Below the pieces are notes generated by a model. The model was not told the origin of the DNA and made no database searches. It saw only the letters and a list, made by a program, of their open reading frames with translations. Both the position numbers and the translations under genes were made by a program. This document shows positions 24,479 to 38,797 of a stretch of DNA of 64,000 nucleotides, one piece after another. Origin of the DNA: Gossypium raimondii (taxonomy: Eukaryota; Streptophyta; Magnoliopsida; Malvales; Malvaceae); contig NC_068566.1 in NCBI RefSeq assembly GCF_025698545.1, positions 43,317,192-43,381,191 on the forward strand. Reading direction: 5' to 3'. Position 1 is the stretch's first letter. Every line of letters starts with the position of its first letter.

Positions 24479-27400
24479 TCATACTTTTACCGGAATCGAT
24501 TTCGCGGCATCCAGATGGTTCAAGCGGCACGTTCCGAGAAGGTACTCCGGCAGCTCATCTTCCGTATTTGCCTGCATATAAAAAAATCAAATGAAAACTC
24601 TTGTAGACCACAGGGACAAGTGTAAGATAATAGATAAAAGAAGAAAGGATTCGTTTGTTTCTAAGTGCTTTAGAGCTAAGGATCTGCTTGGCATAAAGGA
24701 TAAAAAAAAGTTGTTAATCCAATGGTTAAGCTATAAAATAGGAAAATGCTTATTAATTTTAACAGTCTGATTAACAAACACTCCTCCCCATTCTCGGTTC
24801 CAACCAAAGCTTAAGACATCTTATTAATTGAAAATCGTTTAATTATAGTTTTAGTCTCTCTATAATGCTGAAATTTGAAATCTAATCCCTCTACTTTAAT
24901 TTTACATATGTGATCCTTTATTTTTATAATATTATTAGTAGGCTCAAAGTGATAACACCATTAGTTGTTATTCGATCAAAAAGTTAAGGTCACGGAGAAA
25001 TCTAGTCAAACTTTTTTTTTGTCAATTAGTCAAACACGTTTCAACCAAGACTGTGTTTTTTATAAAGAAAAATCCATATCATCACTTAAACAATAACAAC
25101 TAATGGTGTCATCAATTTAGATCTATGAGCCAAATTATATCAAATTAAAAGACTGTTGAGGTAACCAAATTATACCAACACTTACCTGTATCAAAAATGC
25201 CATTTCGATAACCAGATTGTTGAGGTAACCAAGCACAAGATTGACCACCCCTCTTGCCACTGTCGATGACCCAATGTCAATCCCAAGCTGAAATGATGGT
25301 TGGTTGCAAAATTTTAGTATGCCATGTTGTACATAATTTTTTGTCATGCTTTTGTACAAATTAGTAACTGATACGCCTCTCCCACTTGCATCAGAAGAGA
25401 AATTTTCTAACCTAATTGTCCTTTTGGTTTGAAGAGAGAGAGATGACACTATATGATTTATTTTCATTGCATTCTCCAACTTATTTGTTATTATCATGAA
25501 ATTATTATGTTCTCTTTCTTATCTCTTATTTACAATGCAAATAACTATAGGTAAGTAAAATTGTACTGCACAAAACTTAATTCTTCTCTATCCAAATACA
25601 CTCATCTTGTGAAATGGGAAATTCTTATGTGCGTGTATACAATAAACAACTATAGCAACTTTGTTATATAGTCGATTTTTTTATGTTTTATTTGTACACT
25701 ATAGCAACTTTTCATCTATAACAAATATAGCTATAAACTATGAAGTTAACTCTTTACTAAATTAGTTCTCTATAATAACTTCTTATCTCAAATTTTAGTA
25801 AAATTAGTTATATTCCTTAGTGAAATAAAATAATAACTTTTAGTTAAGATATTATTTCAATAAAATGTTACAATTCTACATAAAAATCTATTAATTATAT
25901 TTTATTAAATGAAAATAATTTTTAATAATAAATTACATTTGTAAATTTTATCTAAATATGAAATACTATCAAAGGTGTATAACAATCAACACTTTGGAAC
26001 AAATGAGATTGTTAATAGAGAGTTGAATATATATATAACACTATGCATGAAAAATAGGGTTTAGGGTAGTTACCTCCAAGTAGTTTTTGCCATGGAAATA
26101 ATTCATTTCCAGAGCATGGCCAATTAGACAAGCTTTCTTTCCAACACTCTGCTTGACTATCCAGGACCCCTAACAAAACAAACTCGAGTATCAGAAACAT
26201 TGCTTCATGCAATGTGAAATTGAGTTTGCATACAGCACAAAACCAGCTAGTCCTCATGGTAAATAATTCATGCAATTTTTCATTTTCTTCATAGGCCACT
26301 TGACATGGGTAAACTCAGTTCAAAGCTTTATGTAAGAATTTCCTACAAAAGCAAATCCTCAGAAAGGTAAAAAAATTCATAATCTAAGTGATGCAACTGA
26401 AGAAAAAAAAGGGTGTCAAACCCGACGGAGAAAAGTTCACTTTTCCAGATAAAGAAGGCATGCACAAAGATATCAAAAACGTAATTTCGTCTTAAGACCT
26501 TAGTTCTTTAAAATCACTGGAGCTGAAATATAAATTGTTTATCCCGTTAATGGTTGAATGGAGTTAAACACAAGCTTGCTCTTTTTTTCCCTGAGTTCCT
26601 TAACCCCTAGTGAGTTCACTACCATACAAGAATACCCATAGATCCTCAATCGGAACTGCAAAGTGCAGCATGCACCAACCTTAGATATGTATGGAATGAG
26701 CTTGAACCTTGAATTTCTATATGCATCATCTCCGTTGACAAAGTTGTGTAGCAAGGGTGAATCTTCCACAGGAGTATTCATCATATAGTATAGTGCTAGG
26801 CTATATGTTGTTGAACCTGGCACCTGTTTCGTGTTAAATGATTCAATTATTTTGATTGCTCAAGAACCAAAAAGAATGGAGATAGAAATACATATTACTT
26901 CGCAGAATGAAGAATAAGTGAAAGACCAAAGTACCTGTATGTTTACAATGAAGAAAAACTCTGGCCCTCCCCGAGCAGCATATTTCTGCAAATAAACAAC
27001 TCGTAAAAGTTCTCCAATTTTCAATTTACAATCAACATATTGCACAATGCAACAAGTACAGCTTGAGTTCACAGGTAACTCATGGGAAAATGACAAAGGA
27101 AAACCTGAACGATGCCCCCAGGACGCCCTCCTAGATCATCTTCTCGTTTGTCAGATCTTAACCAATCTGCAGCGACCATTTGCATCAATGTGCCCTTTGC
27201 CTTAAACTGGCAGAAAACAAGAGTAAAGATATAATGTTAAACTGGAAGTTGAAATTTAATGCGGGGAAACTAAAAACGGCGGTATCCATAAAGGAGGGCT
27301 TATCAACATATGGTAATGTAGTAAGGCAAAACCCTGAAATTGATTGCATCTAAGACATTCTAAGAGCTAAAACCAAAAATGGAAGGAGGAGATAACTTAG

Positions 27401-30400
27401 AGAATATCTGAGACAAAACCCAATTCACCGGAAGATAATGTAGTAAGGCATACAATGAACCATCATGGAACACTCCAGCTTAACTTTTATTATTCACTTC
27501 AGCTTTGACGTTAAACCTTATGAAACATCATTCTTCATACCTTCTTTCGATCTTCAAGGTAATTCTTCCCACGAATCAAAAATGTGGAGGGTTCCGCTGC
27601 TGTCCAACTGCAAGGCAATGTACAAGTTGGATCCTTAGAAAGAGTGTTTCCATAGGAGCAACATACGCCATCTTCCCTTGTCATGTCTTGTAAGTCCATG
27701 TAGCCCCTCTTCTGGACTGCAACATATAAGAATTGTACGCAATTAGCAATAGATCTTTCTATAACTACCTTTGAAAAAGAAAAATATTTATTGGTGAAAT
27801 TCAGAAGTTAAATTGAATATTGATCATCAAAATAGTATTCACCTGCAAGATCATGTATCTTTTTCACAAAAACAGCAGCCGTTGATAACTTTGGTTGGCG
27901 TGTATCCTGAAAGTTCCCAATCATATAGAAGTGAAAATTGGAGCTAAACAACAGAACTTGTTATAGCTCATTTAATGCAAGAGCAACTGTAATGCAGCCA
28001 TTATAAATGAAATAGAAAAAGTGGAGAAACACTGCAGTATATCACATCCTCTATGAGATATGAAGCAAATTTACCCAAAAATCCATTTGAATGTAAAATC
28101 AATAATTACAACTTCGACTTGTACCTGAGAATATACTTCAGGACCAAAGTCAGAAGCCCATCCATCTTCTGCTCGATCGTGGTCTGTTGGTTCTGGAACA
28201 TCAAAGAATTCATCAGCAGCATCATTGAGACCTACCAGACTTGAGTGCTCTGAAGATGCCCTTTCCATTGCTTCATTCATATTTTCCTTAGTTTTTCCAG
28301 CCTCTATCTCCGTACACATATCAACTATGCCATCCTCTTCACTTTGAAGCAACCTAACATTCCGCATCAACTCTCCAGATGAAAGATCAGCAGTAGGATA
28401 GTTTCCTTGTTTTGCTTTGAATAATTCTCTTAATGCTGCAAGTAGATGATATAGATTCCTAGAAACTTAATACCTCAATGATCACACAAATTTGTAACAC
28501 AGACACATACACACAATAAATGAATTGATAAATAAGATTATATCTGCACTTGGATTTTAGGGTAATAGATGACACAATGCCATAACAGAATATATGATTA
28601 CCAGCAACTCTCTCAAGCATCCGGATGGTAATAGATCTGACTGCAGATGTTCGAAGATAAGATTTCCAGAATTTCCAATCAATTGCAAGCATGTGCTTCA
28701 CAACAGAGTGTTTTCCTTCAGTCACTGGAGATATGACATATCCACCACCTGCAAGAAATGCCAAACATTAACCTTGTAGATTAACTTTTTATTTATTTGT
28801 TTTTAATATCAATATCATTCCCGTTCCTTAAAAAGGATATTAAGTGTGCATCATATGCCACATCTCACAAATGTGTTGGTGCATATATCAGAACAATGAT
28901 AAAACCGATCAAATCAAAATAACAGCAATGCAATAAGCAGTTATCAGCAGTGTTCAAGCTGAGAGGCCGAAGGATGCTTCCACATTCAAACACACACACA
29001 AGTACCAGTCTATATGCATGTGTTCGTGCACACAAGGGATACCAAGGAAAAAAAAACAGCTCATGCGTCTTGTAATATGTACTTCAGATTTAGAGAACTC
29101 AGAAAGAACTCTTTTTATGCATAAATTTCAGGCATACATTACTTTTAAGGCTGGCACGGACATAGCTTTTCTGTGGGGAACACTTCTTGTGAACCACTGA
29201 GTGGTAGAGAATAACTGTGATAATATCAACCAAAAGAAGTGAGTTTACAATTCAACCAGGTCTGACTTCTGAATAGAACTTTAAGAATTTCCTAAGAGTA
29301 ATTACTACCATATGTTCCATCATCTTCTCTTCTCCAATAGCGCCGCAACAAGAGATCCCTTCTTTTCATTCCCCTGCAAGTATAATTAATTAGTGAAAAT
29401 ATATAAACAGAAACATTTGTCTTGCAAAGCATCATGTCTAAATCAGAAGTTTGGATCTGACCAAGGTAACCAATCACTATATAGCTGCTTGTAAACAATA
29501 TCAGTATGACCATCAAGATGTTCGACCACACTACCCTTGTAGAAACAGAAGTCCCATCTGCAAGACAATTTGCAAAGTTACACTTTGTTTTAGAAAAATG
29601 AGGAATTTCATAAAATGCAAAATGCACTGCTAGTTGAACAGAATTATAATTTTGCACGACTTTACAATGCACAAGAGAACACCAAAGCAGTAATCATAAT
29701 TCAAATAGATGAATCGGATTAGGCACCAAATACAGATGCCACATCTGTGCAAGATATCATCTTCGGAATTTAGACTGCTGGTTTTTTGTGTACTATTAAA
29801 CTTAGTATACTCAGTTTCTACATAGACTGGAAGTTCACATTAAAATGGCAAAGATTCCATGGTTTCAGTTTCTATCATGCATCAAACTGAAGTTCACATT
29901 TTCACTCCATTACAACTTCAATAAGACCAGCTTTAATGGCACATAAAAAGTTGCCAACTGAGAAAATAACAATTACAATCCAATCTGTTCCATTGAATCA
30001 CAATGCTAGATTTAATATGATTACAAATATGCATAGAACTGAAGTACCATTAAATCAAGCCATGGCTCTGGAAAAGGGTACAAGAGCTAACAAAAATACA
30101 AAGTACTTAGCAGCTTACTCTGATCTTGAGGGTCCAAGAGACATTAGTGTCTGGAAAATGGCTTCTGAAGTTCCATCTACAACACCCACAGCCATGATTG
30201 CAGGATGGTCGTCCCACTGCCAATTAGAGAGGCGTAAAACACAAAGCCAAATTGCTATTTCTTGAAAAAATAATTGACCAGTGAATCAAAAGCTACTGAC
30301 CTTTCCATGAGAATCCCTATCTTTAGCTTCTTTAAACAGTCTAAGACCTGCATTGAACTCACGGGCTTAGACAAACAACTATTACTATATCAAAAATCCA

Positions 30401-32469
30401 AAATATTCCTTTTGTACTTACCGTTCTGACAGCCAAAGATTGTCCAAGGTGATGGTGCTACAACGTCAGATGTTACTCTGTCCATCTTTGTAGTTGGATA
30501 AAGAGTCCAGTCAATAGAATCATTGTGATTTGACTCAATGGAACTACTCAATCTGCATGCACGGAGTCCTTTTAAGAAATTGACATATAGTAATGGGATA
30601 TAAATACGAGAGAATACAAAATTAAGAACAAGCATCATGTTCTCTCACACTCATCACTAAAAATCATTTCAAACATATCCAACTCAAGTTATTCAAGCAA
30701 TCTGCGAAGAAACCAAATTGTATGCAAGCACGAATGAACAGAGAGAAAAAATCCAGAAGTAAAATATATGTTGAGTAGTAATGCAGGAATGATAACTCAT
30801 TATTATACCTGAAGGACTGCCATCTACTCTTTGAACAAGCAACATCATTTCCAGGGCGTGGACCACCCTGCATACATAAGTCTCAGTCTCATCCCATCCT
30901 ATATCAGAAACTTATGATGTGCAATAACAAGAGGAAGCGATTTGGCACCTTTAGGGCTGCTTCCTGAAAGGAATGAATCCATCTTGCTGCTTCTTCAGGA
31001 CTACTAGCTCCTAGCTATAAATTTAGATTCCATATCTCAACCATGAAGGTAAAAGTATGATAGATATTGACTAACAATATTTTTCTGAAATATTTGCCTC
31101 ACCTTAAGTTGATCGTTGTGATTAGAACTATTATAAAGGGTGAATATGAAGAATACCTACAACGTCAAACAAAGAACTGTCATTACAAAGGATCCAATGG
31201 CGTAAACTGATATATAAACCAAAAAATTTACCACCTTCCGAGGAAAATAACAAATTATACACATACTTTTCTGTGAATGCTCTCCCTCCCATTATCTGTA
31301 ACTCGAATGCTGGAATCAATGATTGCACTTCTTCCTGATTCCTGAAAGGCAAATAAATGTTTAGCTCTTTCACACAATAAAATTGTCAAACCATATTTAT
31401 AAAGAAAATATTATTATTCAAAATGAATGAGCCTAAAAGACTATCTTGACATCCCCGAGTATTCATTCATCAAACTATATACACAATACTTTCACGAAGC
31501 TAAGAAAAACTGCTACAGCTAGAAACAGAGGACTCAATAACTTTAGGATTGGTTATTTCTTTGAGGAAGATGAGCCAATTCCCCCTAGAGCAAAAGACGT
31601 GACCACATTACAAATTATGCTCAGGTTAATGCTAACAATGAACGCAAAACTTAGCCAAGTTGGTTCACGCAGCCATCTTTAAAAGGTGGCATCTGCAACT
31701 CTCTTCTGTATCTCCTAACTAAAGCCTCTTTTATAATAATAAAAAAATAAAAGCTAATATTTGCTTCGCTTATGAATATCGTCAAATCAACTCCAATTTT
31801 CAATAATAAGAGAAAAAATGACTTCAAATACTGTGACATACGAATGTGTAAAGTAAAAATATTCCTGACACAAAGTTGACCGTAGTCAGTAGATTTTTTC
31901 CGGATTCAGTTGACCTATAAACAGTTTAATTCTAACACAAAAGCAACAAAAAAGAGTAGCAGCACAATGTGAACTGCTAGATTGAAAGAAACTACTAAAA
32001 AGAGTATAATGAGCAAAAAAGCCTTATCAAAGTACTCTCATACTTTACCAGAACACGTGTTTGCAATAAATTCATTAAACTATATTCAACTAATCCAAAA
32101 ATTAGCAACTAAAATGGTTATTAAATAAACAAATAGTGAAATAGGAAATATAATCAACTTAATGCCATTATTTCTTTATAAACATTCGTTAACCAAGTAA
32201 TGGAAGTTGCAAGATAAGCTTCTTAAATCTCAACAAACAAAAAAAAAGAAGAAAGAAATAAACTGTTATTGAAAAAGAAAAAAAGAAAAAAGAAAGAAGG
32301 AATGGACCTGGAGACTGGAAATAGGCATGGATTTGAAGCAATTAAGAAGATGCGCTTCAAGAACAAAGTAACGTTTCCTTGAATACTGTAATCCAATCCG
32401 ATTTGAACGTATTATATACAGCCATCCTTCCATTTTTAACTCTCCGCGGCTCTGAGAACAACCTGCCAT
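24479..32469 (-). CDS. EDR2-like protein: PH + START + DUF1336 (EDR2_C)
   Basis: A lipid-binding protein of the family of Arabidopsis ENHANCED DISEASE RESISTANCE 2, a PI4P-binding negative regulator of salicylate-dependent resistance and cell death. Here the exact role is inferred. Twenty-one exons join to 736 residues: 32469-32308, 31341-31267, 31156-31103, 31014-30949, 30867-30809, 30552-30422, 30347-30301, 30216-30119, 29557-29462, 29373-29309, 29214-29143, 28748-28602, 28435-28125, 27906-27843, 27716-27541, 27206-27105, 26985-26935, 26823-26680, 26169-26074, 25287-25186, 24571-24479. PH domain about 13-118 (MEGWLYIIRSNRIG opening). START about 180-365, with RRDLLLRRYWRREDDGTY and SGGYVISP. 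Acidic linker 366-460. DUF1336 about 515-735, with VPGSTTYSLALYYMM, NSRFKLIPYI, GSWIVKQSVG and LGIDIGSSTVARGVV. Length and exon pattern fit the family (about 720 aa). MAG at 32469 is the first in-frame ATG after the TATA box; M13 is an alternative. The exon-1 donor GTCCAT is weak. As I recall, the order next to UXT1 matches At2g28320. Confidence 0.95.
24841..25143. mobile_element. Fold-back MITE-like repeat in intron 20 of the EDR2-like gene
   Basis: The left part reads 'aattatagttttagtctctctataatg' and 'ctctactttaattttacatatgtgatcc'; the right part ends 'gagccaaattatatcaaatta'. The left phrases recur in UXT introns (50117-50352 and 52238-52726) and elsewhere. That indicates a dispersed non-autonomous family tolerated in introns. 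Exact ends are uncertain. Confidence 0.45.
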
Positions 32470-32760
32470 TTTTTTAAAGAAAAAAAATTCTTTTGCCAAA
32501 CAGAGAATCAAAAAACTGCCATAGATGATGATTTGATCCTTGATTTTTCACATTAATGGAGTACAAAGAGAATCAATGTTTTTTTTGTTTCATTTTTTTC
32601 TTAATTTTGAATTGATGAAAATTAGCAAAAAGAAATTCTTTAGGATTTAAAAATGAACTATCGATTTCATTGGGCACTTTTTTTTTTTACTTTCTCTGTT
32701 TGATTATGAAAACTGAAATGGAGGAAAGAGTTTATATAAGACAAAAGATTGACAGGCGAA
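32470..32760 (-). promoter_or_regulatory. Promoter of the EDR2-like gene with TATA box
   Basis: On the minus strand CTTATATAAA (32740-32731) lies about 265 bp above the ATG at 32469, a normal position for a plant TATA box with a leader of about 230 bases. The leader side is T/A-rich, with no upstream exon needed. Confidence 0.45.
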
Positions 32761-33249
32761 TCTTTCACGAATGAAATTACTTTATTACCCCTTTGGTTCT
32801 TTGCTTCGATGTTTGAAAAGTCTGTTAAAACCTATCCATCCAATCATGTACTTTCACCTTTTTGTTTTTGGTTTTTTAATTTATCTATTTAATTATTAAA
32901 CAATTTTTACCAAATGTCAACAAAAAAAAATAGCTGTATTAAAATTGGACTTAAATTTTAAAATTTAGATAGTAAAAAACTAAATTCTTGAAAAAAATTA
33001 CAAATACTAAATTTCAATTTTTAAAATAATATTTTTAGAATTAATATCTACTCATACAAGAAAAATAACAATGGTAAATACATTTTCAATTGATGATTAC
33101 TATTCACTAATAAGTATTAAGTTACCTCAATAAAAATACACATTTTAACCTCGAAATACAATATTATTAAAAGGAATAATCAAGAATCCCAAACCTTAAA
33201 TATAAACTGAAAGACAATGTTATACTCCCAAAATGTTGATCTATTTAGG

Positions 33250-34345
33250 TAAGATATTTTCTAAATTTTTATATATCATCAATATTGAAAATATAAATGG
33301 GAAAAGATGGTTGATTCCAAAAGAAATGACGAACTAATTTGGTTGATATCATGAAATTGACATTAAAGATAAGCAAGCTTTAGTCATTTTTAAAAAGAGT
33401 TGCTCCACTCAAAATAGAACTATATAATTATCACATTTATGGAAAATGGAATCAAAATAAGAGGACCACTCTGGAAGCTTTTATATTCCTTAATTAATAA
33501 TTTATACCGATATTAAATTTCGATTAAATTAGTGTTATAAGTTTATATTATTTATTAAATCCTTGACTAAGATGGTGTCACCCTCAACCGAGTCACCATC
33601 TCGATCAGAAAACTATGAAAATGTCTTTTCATAGTTAAAAAAATAATTATTATTCGAGCGTATTTTATTCTTTTTATTTTAACCAATTAAAATATGCATA
33701 TGATATAATTTGAATTTGCGCCAATTTAATTACTAAAACTTTAAATTTATCATTAAACTAAAGTTTCATTTTGGTATATTCTATATATTTTATTTTAATA
33801 TGCACAACTTATTATCTTAAAACTAACTCATAATTGATGACAAAACCATAATAAAAAAAAGCTGTAGTGCATTTAGTATTGTTTATCGATGTATTTATAT
33901 GTTTAAATTCGTTTTACTCACAATTTAATCTAATCTTTTTATTTTAATACTGTACATGTTTTATATGTTATTATGATTAATTAGTCTCGAATAAATTATG
34001 AATGAAAATGCTAGAATTTATTGTATAATCATAAAATAGTAATTTATTTTCTAAGATATATATTTTAAATTCTTTTATGTATCAATATTGAAAGAGAGGG
34101 CTTGATTCCAAAAATATGACAAACTAATGCGGTTGACATCTTGAAATTGACATTAAATATAGACAAGCTTTTATTCAAAAGGAAGGAAAAGGGAAAAATA
34201 TATACAAGCTTTGTTCATTGTATATATTATCTTTCTATTTGCTCCACTCAAATTAAAACTCTGTAATTATCATATTTGTGGAAAATGAAATAAAAAGAAA
34301 AGGATCATTGAAGCTTTTATATCAATAAATTAATAATTTTATATT
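33250..34345 (+). repeat. Direct duplication: copies at about 33250-33505 and 34040-34345
   Basis: Both copies run through 'caatattgaa', 'ttgattccaaa', 'gttga(t/c)atc.tgaaattgacattaaa', 'tgctccactcaaa', 'taattatca(c/t)att(t)..ggaaaatg', 'gaagcttttat' and 'aaattaataat'. They are diverged by substitutions and small indels, and their starts are about 790 bp apart. No coding potential. Confidence 0.6.
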
Positions 34346-35403
34346 AAAAACAGAAATAACATTTGTTTTTTTATATATGTACATCTCGACTTCATTCAAT
34401 TTGATTTGAATCCGAAACTATTTGAATATAAATTCGAAATAACTTAATCTCAAATATGTGCATGTAGGAGCAAATAATAAGGCGGTAGGCAAGGGCATTG
34501 GCCCCTTGAGCCCCAAAAAATTTAAATAATGAATTTATTTATTTTTAAGCTTTAATTAAATGAAAATTTTATATCTTTAGCCGCTTTAAAAGATTAAGGT
34601 CAAGTTCGAGTTCAATAAATTTTAGAGTTAAAAAGGTTAAAAAATTTGAAATTAATCTAAAATTTGATCATTATCTTATAATGTAAAGAAAAACAACAAC
34701 AACAAAGTAAATCGAAAAGAAATAAAAAACAATGTCAACCAAATTATATAACCATTTAATTTTTTTATCTAAAGGTAATGATATTAATTATTTGGACTAA
34801 CTAATAATATTATAAAATATAAAGATCAAATCTCAAATCTAAGTATAAAAGAAAGATCGAAATTCAAATTTAACCATTTTCTATAATTAAAAGAAAAAAA
34901 AGCCCATACTCATGACTCAATTTTAACCCTTGCAACCTTCCTTTTATATATAGTTACTAAAATATAAAGATTAAATCTAAAATATGAGTATAATAAAAAA
35001 ATTAAAATTACAATTTTACCATTAGCTTAGAATAATTAAAAGAAAGGAGTTGTTGGTCCAATTAATTAGCAACTTTAAAATTTGATAGTTCACATGAATT
35101 TTTAAAAGCATTTGTTCTGCCAAAATATTATTTTTGTTAAAATAATATTTTAAAATCACCAACAAAATTGATTAAAATAATCAGTCATATTGATTATTTG
35201 AATTAACTAATAATATAATTTGGCCGTTACATTTTATAATATTAGAGTATAACAATTAAATTTTGAATGTAATCATAATAATATGATTAAATATGAGATT
35301 TGGTCATTTTATATATAATACCAGTAAAAAAAAGACATGTGTATACACAACAAAGTTTACTGCGTTTCTATAGATATAAAAATGTAATTTTAGGTTGATT
35401 AAA

Positions 35404-35528
35404 TTTTAGTTCGATTGGCATGGACATTATTGTTAATATAAGAGGACATGACGTGAGTTCGAGAGTGTTGAAGCGTATTATCCTCTCATTTATGAGTTGG
35501 TGGAAGACTACGAATGGTTCTAAATTTA
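35404..35528 (+). mobile_element. tRNA-derived SINE, copy 2
   Basis: Box-A-like TTTTAGTTCGATTGGCA (35404-35420) and box-B-like GTGAGTTCGAG (about 35453-35463) are followed by 'gtgttgaagcgtattatcctc' and 'atgagttggtggaagactacgaatggttctaaa'. Motif order and spacing equal copy 1 at 9697-9836. No clear target-site duplication. Confidence 0.6.
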
Positions 35529-37925
35529 TGTTTATAATTATAATTTCAAAATTTATGTTTATAAGAATGAATTTTTAAAAAACTCAATTATTATATTTAT
35601 AAAATGGTTTTTGTTTATTTTTAATAAAGAAAATAAAAGGTTTTTGTTTTCCTTGGGAGAAGGAAAATGAGGCGAATTAGAGTAGTTCTTAGCCTATTTT
35701 TAGGCGAGAATCTCTAGCTTAGCCTCACCTATAACTCATACTCCAAAATGCTGTCGTTTAGGGTGAATTAGACCCAGATTGGGTCAGATTAAAAAAAATT
35801 GAGATTCAAACATAATATTTCAAAGCTTTTACGGCATTTTTTTAGTAAATTATAATAATAAGATAAAATCTGAACAATCAATATGATTAGTGCAATTTAA
35901 ACTTAAGTCACACTTGAACGGTGAATACTCTTAACTATCATGTCATCATATGGAATTCAAAGTCTCGATGTTTTAATTTTAGCATACAGCTAATGTTTCA
36001 TTTGGAAAAAATTTTCCAATTTTTTATTTAAATTTACAATCCAGTCCTTGAATAGTTATTAATATATTCATAAAAAAATTAATTAGGCCTCATCTGGTAT
36101 TGCATTTAGAGGTGGAAAAGTAATTTTCACTTAAACGTAAAAGTTGAGGTTTAAGTGTTTTTGACTTTTGCATTTATTGGTGTAAATTATCAAAATATTT
36201 TATTTATATCAATTATTTAAAATGCATTTAAAATTTTAGATTAATTTATATTTCATGTATCATTAAATTAAATTAAATTATTTAAATATTATTTATTATT
36301 ATATTTAAAATTTTAAAATATTTCAAGTGTATATTTTATGTATAATTATATTAAATTATTTAAATATTATCTAAAATATTTATTTAATTTTTAATATTAA
36401 GTCTAAAATGAACATTTTAACTTTTCACTATAATTTTATAATAATGTCAAACACCTTAAATTAATAAACCACACTTTTTCATAGTATATGTGTACAACAT
36501 TTTTAAAAATACTTTTTCCAAATTGAATTTTTCAAAAGCATTTATCAACCGCAAAACAATGCCAAACTAACTCTTATGATGCTTATGTTGTTTTATAACT
36601 ATTTGCTTCTTAGTTGTTGAAATTAGACTTGACTAATTGATTAAATCATGAATTGGTGGTCCAAATAGTACAAAAAAATTGGATGAAGATTGAACCGACG
36701 CAAAACTGGTTGTACGGATAAAAAAGCCAGTTAAAAATCTATTCAACTGGATTTAAATTTATTTGAATATGTAATTTTATTTTTATTATTTATAAAATGA
36801 ATCTTTATATTTCTATTATACTTTATTTGTATTTAATAAAATTTCCTTGCTTAATCCTAACTTTTTATATTTATGAAAATTTAAAAACTTAAGTTTGATG
36901 TAGTTGAACCAATAACGAATGGTCTCGTCGGTTTAATCACTAGTCTAGTTCTTAAAATATTGGTATTTATGGTAAATTTTAAAGAACAGTGCTAATAGTA
37001 CCTATGATAGGACTAGGTTTTCAAATCGAAAAAAAGAGAGAGTTATCTAATCTTTTTAAGTACAATGGTTAAATCTCAAACATCATTCAAGTACTAACAT
37101 ATTTTGACCTTTTTAATTTGACCCTATTTAATTTGTGAATTCAAACAAAACGTTAGTATTTGATACATTATCGTGTACCTTTTTATTTCACAAATAACTT
37201 TAAAAAATTGACATATCTCTCCTTTTTAGAATATTTATTTTTTAATATTTTACTATATCCTGTAGGGTACTTGTTAACCATTGACCCTGTGGAGTTTAGA
37301 AACTCCACCGATCAAATTACCAAATATTTTCCCTTCAAACAAAAGTTTATTTGAAATTACAATATATTGACATTGAGGTAGTGGTATTGTTGGTAAAAGA
37401 TAAGGCTCTAAGTCATTGAATATTTAAGGCTCCGTTTGTTTACCAGTAAAATATTTTTCTGGAAAATGATTTACTTTTTTGGTTTTTGGATGAATCTGTG
37501 TAAAATATTTTCTGTTGTTTAGCAGATTTCCTAAAAATATTTTCCGGAAAAGCTGTTTATATATATATTAATAAATTTATATATATTAATAATTTTATAT
37601 TTTAAGTTATTTTACATATATTGCAATGATTTATTTATAAATAAATAAATCAAATTAAATATATAATAATACTCAATTATTGAGCTAGAATATTAACCGT
37701 CATAAATTGAAAACAACCAAAGTCAAATAAATTATTTGTAATAATAAAAACAAGGATTGAATAATTATAAATTAGCTTCCAAACCACAATTAATACTAGA
37801 AATTAATAATATTATACAAATGCATAATTAGTAGTACACCACATAATAACAACAACATTGTCCAAGTGTATAAATAATATTACACCACATTAAAAGTATC
37901 AATATCTTCAACCTTTAGAAAATTT

Positions 37926-38797
37926 TTAAAGCCAAATTTTTTTATGCTTCTTACTTTTAACTAAAAAAGCTTTGGCCTCGGATTCATGACTCACTAGATA
38001 ATCAAACACAGAACACAGGAAGTCATCATCAAATCCTTCTTCCTCCATCGACATCACTTCTTCGTAAAGATGTGGTGTCTTATCCGCAGTAAATTGTTCC
38101 AAAGCATTAGCAATTTTGCCAAATTGTTCACCCACAAATTTAATTTGTTCATCAACGACACTTTCTTGAACTTTTTTTCTTTTACGTTTGGATGTGCCAG
38201 ATGAAGATACTTTTGTTCTTACCTCTTCAGTCTCTTCATTGTCGCAAGCTATAGGCACTGAATCTTGGTTATCTATGTCAGCAAATATTCTGGCAAAACT
38301 CTATGTTGCCATATCTTTGCCAACAACCAAAGCCATTTCATCACAATGATCAATGCTTTTATTCAAAAATGGTTCATACTTCTTGTGTGCCTGTTGGATA
38401 TTATACACAATTAGAATAACAAATAAAAAAAATTGAAATATACTTAACATATATATACATATATTACCATCACTGCTGCATCATATGTCACTCTATCACA
38501 TGTGATCATTTTCATGTTATCATCCCATCCAAAACCACTTTTACCCCGAATTATGCATATAATCTGTCACTGGTTTTTTACAGTCCTCAAATGATTTTCC
38601 ACATGCTTCGCATCGCATTGGACTTTAAATCTTTCAGAAATAGCTTCGACAACTCGATTAATAGAAACTGCTTTGAAAGTATTAGAAGACTTATTTCCTC
38701 TCTGGGCCTCCTCTGCTAGAATTTCAAAAAAAAGATGTTCCATCGGTTTTTTCCACTTGAATTGCTTGGAGGTCCCTTTTTTGTTGCCCTTACCCAT
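37926..38797 (-). pseudogene. Harbinger ORF1: Myb/SANT-like DNA-binding protein, broken
   Basis: In PIF/Harbinger elements this protein partners the transposase for DNA binding and nuclear import. Exon 1 (38797-38468) starts MGKGNKKGTSKQFKWKKPM and includes a KAVSINRVVEAISERF helix region and GFGWDDNMKMI, the Myb/SANT-like (PF12776-type) pattern. Exon 2 (38390-37926) carries a basic TSKRKRKK patch and an acidic C-terminal part. An in-frame TGA (38569-38567, where Trp is expected) and an in-frame TAG (38303-38301) interrupt it. Confidence 0.85.

Larger units (their letters stand above)
32761..37424. other. AT-rich intergenic DNA
   Basis: No gene is recognised. The stretch contains the direct duplication at 33250-34345 and a SINE at 35404-35528, listed separately; the rest is AT-rich DNA with only short frames. 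Confidence 0.5.
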
